Shown: positions 57,947-64,000 of the stretch, in pieces
How the letters are laid out: each line of letters starts with the position of its first letter
Numbering within the stretch: position 1 is the stretch's first letter
Assembly: GCA_031370825.1 (NCBI GenBank)
Contig: JANMRB010000157.1
Span: forward strand, 1-64,000
Source: JAENVT01 sp031370825
GTDB lineage: Bacteria > Actinomycetota > Acidimicrobiia > Acidimicrobiales > Ilumatobacteraceae
Length of the DNA stretch: 64,000 bases
Direction of reading: 5' to 3'
Translations under genes and position numbers: made by a program
The notes under the pieces: model-generated
Database searches by the model: none
Seen by the model: the letters and a program-made list of their open reading frames with translations, nothing else
Told to the model about the DNA's origin: nothing

Positions 57947-59080
57947 CAAGAGGTCATAGATCGCCTTCAACGAACCGGCGATGATCAATGGCCAGCCGAA
58001 CGTCGAGTGATCGAGCATCCAACCCGCGGCGATCGGTGGCAGCGCCGATGCCAAGCTGCGCGGCACGTTGGTCACGCTCGCCGCAGCAGCCCGTTCGGCC
58101 GGAGTGACGACCGACATCACATAGGCGTTGCGCACCGGCACATCCATGCTCGAGAGCAGGCTGCGGGCAACAAGGCAGGCCACGGCCAGAGGAGCGTTGG
58201 GCATCAGCGCGGCGGAGATGAGCAGGATCTGACCAGGGAGGTGGGTGAAGGCCATGGTGCGCAACGGCCCGAGACGCCGTTCGATCCGAACAGCGATGAA
58301 GCCCGACGCTGCGGACAGGATCTGCATCACTGCCAACACGGCGCCCGCTTTGCCGACGGAGAAGTGGTGGCGCCGCAAGAGCCAAAGCACCAGGAGCGAC
58401 TGAACTGCGAAACCTCCGCCGAACGAGTCGAGGGTGAAGAGCGCAGCGAGGCGATAGACGACTCGCTTCGAGGGTCCGAGTGGCGTCGGCGGTACGGCCT
58501 GTGCGGCTGCCTCGACGTTCGGAGACATCGTCGCGTACACGGCCAGCATCGCAACACCCGCCAGCGCATACACGAAGAACACCGAGTTCGCTCTCCAATG
58601 AAGACGCGCCGGTAACCCGGCCGAGAGAGCACCGAGCGAGGCGAGTGCTCCACCGAAGAAGGTGTAACGGGCGAACACATGCGACCGTTGATCGTCGCTC
58701 GTCGTCAGTGGCAACAGCGACTGCTCGATCGGTTGGACCACGCTGACATCGCTGCCGCTCGGGTTCATGGTTCCGATCACACCGAGGGCCAACAACACGA
58801 TGAAAGTCGTCGAGGTTGCGTAGACCAACCCGGTGATGACCATCAGCAGAGCGCCCGCGCGCAGCAGCAATCGGCGTTCGAACCTCCACCCCCAGGTGCC
58901 GGTGAACATGGTCAGCACTGCAGATCCCAGCAACATGCCGGTCACGATCACGCCGATCCGCGTCGCGCTGTAGCCCAGCTGGTCGCCGAGGTATCCGGCC
59001 AGAGACGCAGCGACCAACCCGTCGGCGTAGCCACGAAGCCCACGCGTTGCAATCAAACGTGTGCCGTCGCCGGTGATCAT
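57905..59080 (-). CDS. MFS transporter
   Basis: 391 residues with about 12 membrane helices. The loop-2 region reads TGTWGWRFERRLLLRAG, the position of the MFS G-x3-D/R motif, and a second, similar basic loop follows helix 8 (RIERRLGPLRT). Drug or sugar efflux is likely but the substrate is unknown. ATG at 59080 is preferred to a GTG three bases earlier because AGAGG stands 4 nt upstream of it. It lies 26 nt after clpB, so may be cotranscribed. Confidence 0.85.
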   Translation of the reverse strand: MITGDGTRLIATRGLRGYADGLVAASLAGYLGDQLGYSATRIGVIVTGMLLGSAVLTMFTGTWGWRFERRLLLRAGALLMVITGLVYATSTTFIVLLALGVIGTMNPSGSDVSVVQPIEQSLLPLTTSDDQRSHVFARYTFFGGALASLGALSAGLPARLHWRANSVFFVYALAGVAMLAVYATMSPNVEAAAQAVPPTPLGPSKRVVYRLAALFTLDSFGGGFAVQSLLVLWLLRRHHFSVGKAGAVLAVMQILSAASGFIAVRIERRLGPLRTMAFTHLPGQILLISAALMPNAPLAVACLVARSLLSSMDVPVRNAYVMSVVTPAERAAAASVTNVPRSLASALPPIAAGWMLDHSTFGWPLIIAGSLKAIYDLLLLRMARQTGTQIG

Positions 59081-59106
59081 CACACCTCTTTACTTCATGG
59101 TGGACC

Positions 59107-61590
59107 TCAGACGTTGACGGTGATGCGGCCGTCGACCGAATCGACGGTCACCGTGTCGCCCTCGACCGCCTTGCCCTCCAGGATGAGGAGCGCGGCAGGG
59201 TCGCTGATCTCACGCTGGATCACACGCTTCAGGGGCCTGGCACCGAACGAGGGGTCGTAGCCGTCGTGAGCGAGTTGCGCCAGTGCAGCATCAGTGACGT
59301 TGAGCGTCAGTCGCCGTTCGGCCATTCGCTTGCGGAGATGCCCCAACTGAATCGTGACGATGCGAGACAGGTCCTCCTCGGTCAGCGATCGGAAACGGAT
59401 GATGTCGTCGACGCGGTTGATGAACTCCGGCTTGAAGAACGACGAGGGATCACCCTGCAGGTTGCTGGTCATAACCAACACGACGTTGGTGAAGTCGACC
59501 GTGCGGCCCTGACCATCGGTCAGCCGGCCGTCGTCGAGCACCTGCAACAGAACGTTGAACACGTCGGGGTGGGCCTTCTCGATCTCGTCGAGCAGCACAA
59601 CGCTGTACGGCCGCCGACGAACCGCTTCGGTCAGTTGCCCGCCTTCGTCATAGCCGACGTATCCGGGAGGAGCCCCGATCAACCGGCTCACGGAGAACTT
59701 CTCCATGTACTCCCCCATGTCGATGCGGACCATCGCGTGGTCGTCGTCGAAGAGGTACTCGGCGACTGCTCGGGCGAGCTCGGTCTTGCCGACACCGGTG
59801 GGTCCGAGGAACATGAACGAACCGATCGGACGGTTGGGATCACTGAGGCCGGCCCGCGATCGTCTGATTGCATTTGCAACAGCAGTCACTGCGTTGTCCT
59901 GACCAATGACCCTCTGGTGCAGAAGCTCTTCGAGCTGCACCAGCTTGGCCATCTCGCCTTCCATCAAACGGCTCACCGGCACGCCCGTCCACTTGCTGAC
60001 GACTTCGGCAATGTCTTCGGCGTCGACCTCTTCTTTCAGCATCCTGGTGCCGGACTGCAACTCATCGAGGTGCTCTGTCGCCTCGGCGATGCGTCGCTCC
60101 AGCTCGGGCATCCGTCCGTAACGAATCTCTGCGGCGACCGCCAGATCCGTCTCGCGTTCGAGCTGTTGGCCGAGCTGACCCAGCTCCTCTTTCAGCGAAC
60201 GGATGGCGTCGATCGCCTGCTTCTCACCTTCCCAGTGCTCCTTCATCGCGTGCACCTGGGTGTTGAGCGAAGCAAGCTCGTCGACCAGGGCATCGCGACG
60301 CTCCTTCGATGCTGCGTCGGATTCCTTCTCCAGGGCCACCTGCTCGATCTCGAGTTGCAGGATGCGGCGCTGTACAACGTCGATCTCGGTGGGCAATGAA
60401 TCGATTTCGATGCGCAGCTTGCTTGCGGCCTCGTCCATCAGGTCGATGGCCTTGTCGGGCAGGAACCGATTCGTCAGGTATCGGTTCGACAGCACCGCAG
60501 CGCTGACGAGCGCCGAGTCCTGGATGCGCACACCGTGGTGCACCTCGTACCGTTCCTTCAGGCCACGAAGGATCCCGATGGTGTCTTCGACGCTGGGCTC
60601 GCCGACGTAGACCTGCTGGAAGCGACGCTCGAGCGCGGCGTCCTTCTCGACGTGCTTGCGGTACTCGTCGAGCGTCGTCGCGCCGATCATTCGCAGCTCC
60701 CCGCGGGCGAGCATCGGCTTGATCATGTTGCCGGCATCCATCGCCCCTTCGGCGGCACCGGCGCCGACGATCGTGTGCAACTCGTCGACGAAAGTGATCA
60801 CTTCACCGGCAGCGTCGGTGATCTCTTTCAGCACCGCCTGCAAACGCTCCTCGAACTCGCCACGGTACTTCGCTCCGGCCAACAACGAACCGATGTCGAG
60901 TGAGATCAGCCGCTTGCTCTTCAGGCCTTCGGGCACATCGCCGTCGGCGATTCTGCGGGCCAGACCCTCGACGATCGCCGTCTTGCCGACACCGGGCTCA
61001 CCGATCAGGACAGGATTGTTCTTGGTGCGCCGGCTGAGCACTTGGATGACACGGCGGATCTCGTCGTCGCGACCGATGACAGGGTCGATCTTGCCGTCCC
61101 GTGCGCGCTGGGTGAGGTCCTGGCCGTACTTCTCCAGTGCGGCGAAGCTCTCCTCCGGTGTCTGGCTGGTGATGCGGTGGCTGCCGCGCACCTCTTTCAA
61201 GGCCTGGAGCAACTCTTCGCTACCGATGCCGAGTCGTTGGTTCATGGCCAGCAGGAGATGCTCGACCGACAAGAAGTCGTCCTTGAGGTCTTTCTGGTAC
61301 TGCTCGGCGTTCTGGACGACGTTGTTGAGCTCGCGGTTCATGCGCGGATCATCGGTGCCGTATGCCTTCGGCAATCGCTGCACCGCTTCGTCGGCCTTGT
61401 TGCGCACCATGAGAGGCGCCAATCCGAGCTTGGCCAACACGGCCGGGACGATGGTGTCGTCTTGGCGCGTCATCGCGGCCATCAGGTGGTCGGGGGTCAG
61501 CTCGGGGTTGCTGAGCGCCTTCGCCTGATCAATGGCCGCGGCAAAGGCTTCATTCGTCCTCAGTGTCCACTTCTTGGGATCGAGTGCCAC
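59107..61590 (-). CDS. clpB: ATP-dependent disaggregase ClpB
   Basis: 827 residues. It unfolds aggregated proteins with DnaK. Order: two N-domain repeats (1-145), AAA1 with Walker A GEPGVGKT (197-204), the coiled-coil M-domain (about 395-515, Lys/Glu heptads), AAA2 with Walker A GPTGVGKT (about 595-602). Near the C-terminus TSNLQGDPSSFFKPEFINR lacks about 20 residues found between TSN and PEF in E. coli ClpB. GTG at 61590 has GAGAGG upstream. Its promoter carries a HAIR element, so HspR heat-shock control is expected. Confidence 0.97.
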   Translation of the reverse strand: MALDPKKWTLRTNEAFAAAIDQAKALSNPELTPDHLMAAMTRQDDTIVPAVLAKLGLAPLMVRNKADEAVQRLPKAYGTDDPRMNRELNNVVQNAEQYQKDLKDDFLSVEHLLLAMNQRLGIGSEELLQALKEVRGSHRITSQTPEESFAALEKYGQDLTQRARDGKIDPVIGRDDEIRRVIQVLSRRTKNNPVLIGEPGVGKTAIVEGLARRIADGDVPEGLKSKRLISLDIGSLLAGAKYRGEFEERLQAVLKEITDAAGEVITFVDELHTIVGAGAAEGAMDAGNMIKPMLARGELRMIGATTLDEYRKHVEKDAALERRFQQVYVGEPSVEDTIGILRGLKERYEVHHGVRIQDSALVSAAVLSNRYLTNRFLPDKAIDLMDEAASKLRIEIDSLPTEIDVVQRRILQLEIEQVALEKESDAASKERRDALVDELASLNTQVHAMKEHWEGEKQAIDAIRSLKEELGQLGQQLERETDLAVAAEIRYGRMPELERRIAEATEHLDELQSGTRMLKEEVDAEDIAEVVSKWTGVPVSRLMEGEMAKLVQLEELLHQRVIGQDNAVTAVANAIRRSRAGLSDPNRPIGSFMFLGPTGVGKTELARAVAEYLFDDDHAMVRIDMGEYMEKFSVSRLIGAPPGYVGYDEGGQLTEAVRRRPYSVVLLDEIEKAHPDVFNVLLQVLDDGRLTDGQGRTVDFTNVVLVMTSNLQGDPSSFFKPEFINRVDDIIRFRSLTEEDLSRIVTIQLGHLRKRMAERRLTLNVTDAALAQLAHDGYDPSFGARPLKRVIQREISDPAALLILEGKAVEGDTVTVDSVDGRITVNV

Positions 61591-61632
61591 GACGTCCTCT
61601 CACAGCTGGTCCGCTGGCCGGGTAGGAGAAAT

Positions 61633-61653
61633 GTTGAGTCAGAGTGTATCAAC
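61633..61653 (-). promoter_or_regulatory. HAIR (HspR) operator in the clpB promoter
   Basis: Read on the minus strand: GTTGATA, 7 nt, ACTCAAC, against the known consensus CTTGAGT-N7-ACTCAAG (10 of 14 matches). It overlaps the -10 TACACT (61643-61648); -35 TTGCCA (61665-61670) is 16 nt away. HspR would block polymerase directly. Confidence 0.7.
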
Positions 61654-61690
61654 TTCGCGACAGGTGGCAACCGTGGTCCAGGTCCCCGAG

Positions 61691-62728
61691 TCAGCGGGGG
61701 CACGACCAAGCCGCCAGCTCGGCACCGGTCAGGTCGCGTATCGATCCGCCTTTGGTGTTCGCTGTCGTGCGGCGGATGAACAGCTCGAAGGGGGCGGCTC
61801 CGGTCATCTCCACGACTCCGTCGACGCGAACCTCACCACGAGACCGCGGATCGCGCGATCCGTCTGCCGCGAACGAGACCCCGAACTCCAGCAGCACAGC
61901 GGTTGCAGCCTCGGGATTGCCGTCGGGGGCTATTGCCACCAGCCTGTAGTAGACGTCCAACGTGTCGTCGCTGAAGGTTGCCGACACGACGAGGTCGGCA
62001 ACACCGTCGCCGATGAGATCGACCAGTACGGCACTTCCGCGCTGCGGCGGTGGCGCAGGCTGGACCCCGTTGCTGGCCGTGATGAGTTGCACGACGGCAA
62101 GCACGGCAGGATCGGTGAGCGGGACGGGTGTGGCCGTTGCTGGTTGGAGCTGCCACGTTGGTGCCTCGACCCACAAACCCAGCGGCTGGGCGTCGTCCAA
62201 GGCACGCGGCTGCACTGCGATCGGGCAGGTGGCCGAGATCTCGAGCGGGTCGAGCGCCCGCACCTGGGCGCTGAACTGGGAGCCGACGAAGTTGACCACG
62301 GACCACATCTGCACCGGGCCCTGTCGGAGCTGCGAGACGGCATCTCCCTGGTAGGCAGCGAAGCCGGCCGCCGAGATGTGGCCGAGCGGATACCCGTCGC
62401 CGAAGACCATGTGGTCGCCCGTGACCGGGGCCGCTGTCGTCGTCGTGGCAGCCAGCGTGGTCGTCGTCGAGGTCGTCGGTGCGATGGTGGTGGTTGTCGT
62501 GGACGTGATGGACGAGGTCGTCGTCAGCGCCGTGGTAGGAGCCCCTGTGGGTGCGGCCGAGGCGTCTCCGCGCGCGTCCTGCCATTGGGCCACCACATAT
62601 GACGCTGCGCCGCCGGCGACGAGTGCCGTCAGCACGAGTAGGACGATGCCGACGCTGCGGTTCGAACGACCGGCGTGACGATCATTGCGCTCGTGGTCCG
62701 GACCGGGAGGATCCCACTGATGCGACAT
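61691..62728 (-). CDS. Membrane-anchored protein with Thr-rich linker and unknown outer domain
   Basis: 345 residues. A short cytoplasmic start, one membrane helix (about 24-46), a long Thr/Ala/Pro linker (about 60-105) and an outer domain (about 110-345) with two Cys. The frame is open to 62770, but ATG at 62728 (MSHQWDPPGP) is the probable start. No catalytic motif is seen. It lies just upstream of clpB on the same strand, but the HAIR promoter between them indicates separate control. Divergent from the helicase gene. Confidence 0.75.
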   Translation of the reverse strand: MSHQWDPPGPDHERNDRHAGRSNRSVGIVLLVLTALVAGGAASYVVAQWQDARGDASAAPTGAPTTALTTTSSITSTTTTTIAPTTSTTTTLAATTTTAAPVTGDHMVFGDGYPLGHISAAGFAAYQGDAVSQLRQGPVQMWSVVNFVGSQFSAQVRALDPLEISATCPIAVQPRALDDAQPLGLWVEAPTWQLQPATATPVPLTDPAVLAVVQLITASNGVQPAPPPQRGSAVLVDLIGDGVADLVVSATFSDDTLDVYYRLVAIAPDGNPEAATAVLLEFGVSFAADGSRDPRSRGEVRVDGVVEMTGAAPFELFIRRTTANTKGGSIRDLTGAELAAWSCPR

Positions 62729-62780
62729 GTCGTCACAGTCTTGCGCACGACAACGCCGGAACCGACGCACACCCCACTCC

Positions 62781-62786
62781 TACACT
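62781..62786 (+). promoter_or_regulatory. Putative -10 box of the HelZ-like helicase gene (leaderless)
   Basis: TACACT lies 6 nt before the GTG at 62793. Confidence 0.4.
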
Positions 62787-62792
62787 CGAACT

Positions 62793-64000
62793 GTGCCCAT
62801 TCGTCCCAACGTCGCGCCGTCGCCAGGCTTGCAGCTGACCTGGCTCGATGGCGAGGTGGTGGCCTGGCAGCCTGGCCGCGGGGTGTACGGCGGAAACCTG
62901 CAGGCAGCGGTCACCTCGACGTTCCGACGCCCTCCCACGTCACAGAGCGGTTCGATGCGCGTGGTGCGCATGGCCCTGCCAGGCGGCGAGCAACAGGTGA
63001 TGTGCCAACGCCTGACCGTCGCCTCGCTTGCCGCGCTCGGGCAGCTCGACGCACTCGGCGACGACGTGGGGCCATCCGTCGGCTGGCTCGGCGCCGCCTA
63101 TTCGGTTGCCATCCGGCTTGTCACCGCTGGCCGGGTGCTGCCCCAACTCACCGACACAGGCCTCGGCTGGTGGGTCGCTCGATGGCGACCGCTTCGCGCC
63201 GACCTCGCCGGTCCGGTTGCCGAGCTGTCCGCCAGCCAGCCACCGGTGGTAGCAGTCGCCAGCCCGGGTTTCACCGCCGCGGAGCTGACGACCGTCATCA
63301 TCGACTCGTTCGTCGATCAGACCGCCAGGCTGCTGCTCGCCGGCGCCGGTTGGCATGCGCCGCTCACCGATACCAGACGGGCCGCTGCACGTGCCGCCCG
63401 CGTCGCCTCCCGAGCCCTCAGCGCCCCTTCAGGTGAGTTCCGCGCCGAAGGCGAGATCGGCGAGGCGCTCGATGATCTGGCGACGATCTTCGACCAGGCC
63501 ATTCGTCGTGCCGAGGGCGAGCCCGTGGTGCGGGCACGGCTCAGGCTGGCCCTGCCACAGGAGCCGCAAGGTGATTGGCCGCTGTCGCTCGAGCTCGTCG
63601 ATCCCGACGATCGTGGCCGGTGGTGCACGGCCGAAGATGTAGCCGCCGGCAGTGCTGCCGCGTTGCGGCTTGCCGGCGACCAGCGGTTCCTGCCGATGCT
63701 CGGTGAAGCCATCGCGACTGCGCGTGTGGATCTCGAGATGCTCGCCCCGTGGCTCGCGAATTGGCTTGCCGATCCACGCGACGACGTCGATCTCGAAATG
63801 GCAGCGGCCACACTCGAAGCGGTCGACGCGTTGGCCACTGTCGACGTCGAGCTGCTGACACCCGAGCGGCTCACGCGTCGAACCGCCACGACCAGAGGTG
63901 TCGCCCAGCCGCAGAGCGCCGGCGGCGGCAGGTTCGGTGCCGCGGCAATCATCGACTGGACGGTCGTTGTCGACGACACGCCGATCGACGAGGCACTGCT
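62793..64000 (+). CDS. SNF2-family DEAD/DEAH helicase, N-terminal part (HelZ-like; 3' end outside window)
   Basis: 402 codons of an open frame that runs off the right edge. This is the non-catalytic N-terminal region of actinobacterial HelZ/SNF2 helicases: GRVLPQL followed by WWVARWRPLRAD, then WPLSLELVDPDDRGRWC and FGAAAIIDWTVVVDDTPIDEALL, whose last block precedes the ATPase core in that family. No helicase motif (GKT, DEAD/DEAH) is within the window. GTG at 62793 is chosen for the TACACT 6 nt upstream. Identification is by family resemblance of this N-terminal region only. Confidence 0.8.
   Translation, partial: MPIRPNVAPSPGLQLTWLDGEVVAWQPGRGVYGGNLQAAVTSTFRRPPTSQSGSMRVVRMALPGGEQQVMCQRLTVASLAALGQLDALGDDVGPSVGWLGAAYSVAIRLVTAGRVLPQLTDTGLGWWVARWRPLRADLAGPVAELSASQPPVVAVASPGFTAAELTTVIIDSFVDQTARLLLAGAGWHAPLTDTRRAAARAARVASRALSAPSGEFRAEGEIGEALDDLATIFDQAIRRAEGEPVVRARLRLALPQEPQGDWPLSLELVDPDDRGRWCTAEDVAAGSAAALRLAGDQRFLPMLGEAIATARVDLEMLAPWLANWLADPRDDVDLEMAAATLEAVDALATVDVELLTPERLTRRTATTRGVAQPQSAGGGRFGAAAIIDWTVVVDDTPIDEAL

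Noticed and set aside
61532..62602. A 356-residue plus-strand open frame across the clpB promoter
   Set aside because: It crosses the HAIR element and the clpB start, and is antisense to the Thr-rich protein gene; composition is shadow-like.

Overview
The window is a contiguous piece of a high-GC, densely packed actinobacterial chromosome. It has no mobile element, CRISPR array, rRNA operon or phage gene that I can see. A clpS-DUF2017 pair, an actinobacterial caa3-type oxidase operon with ctaF and ctaG, a MoxR/DUF58/transglutaminase cluster, a HspR-type (HAIR) element at clpB, many GTG starts and many apparently leaderless promoters point to Actinomycetota. My best guess is class Acidimicrobiia (an Ilumatobacter/Microthrix-like lineage), but that is inference without a database search.

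Layout. 1-3422: the 5' part of serS behind a family-2 glycosyltransferase gene, then a divergent two-gene ABC-2 exporter. 3419-12934: a seven-gene, translationally coupled minus-strand operon. It is headed by a betaine-type solute-binding lipoprotein, followed by a degenerate-PAP2/kinase fusion, an ABC1/UbiB membrane kinase, two PAP2 phosphatases, a triple fusion (degenerate PAP2, pseudokinase, UPF0104 flippase-like) and a third PAP2 phosphatase. 12999-22613: a cytochrome c oxidase locus in the order ctaB, an oxidase subunit I paralogue that has lost every heme and copper ligand, a matching subunit III paralogue, a membrane/cupredoxin-like protein, ctaC (fused to cytochrome c), ctaD, ctaE, ctaF, ctaG.

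22666-25193: clpS, DUF2017, DegV, a thioesterase and a tRNA-Glu/Asp/Phe array followed by a large hairpin. 25326-31801: a fused alpha-beta 2-oxoacid dehydrogenase E1, a lipoprotein, engB and a GGDEF-EAL protein. 31863-47687: a cell-surface/export-like cluster holding a 1563-residue Ig-repeat protein, a catalytically dead transglutaminase, DUF58, MoxR, an EccC/EssC-like three-domain FtsK ATPase, its coupled partner of unknown function, and a divergent FtsH-like AAA protease.

47855-55365: arfB, a LarA-like protein, pyrE, tesB, a small unknown protein, purB, purA and a HisD-family protein that lacks key zinc ligands. 55459-64000: an orphan ParA pair, LtrA, an MFS transporter, clpB, a Thr-rich anchored protein and the N-terminal part of a HelZ-like SNF2 helicase.

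The genes that may repay study are the PAP2/pseudokinase operon, the ligand-less oxidase paralogues, and the export-like cluster with its dead transglutaminase. Gene starts were revised where overlapping stop/start codons, a ribosome binding site, or a -10 box 6-8 nt upstream indicated the true start. The only gene-free stretch longer than about 300 bases (24806-25325) holds the tRNA array and a hairpin.
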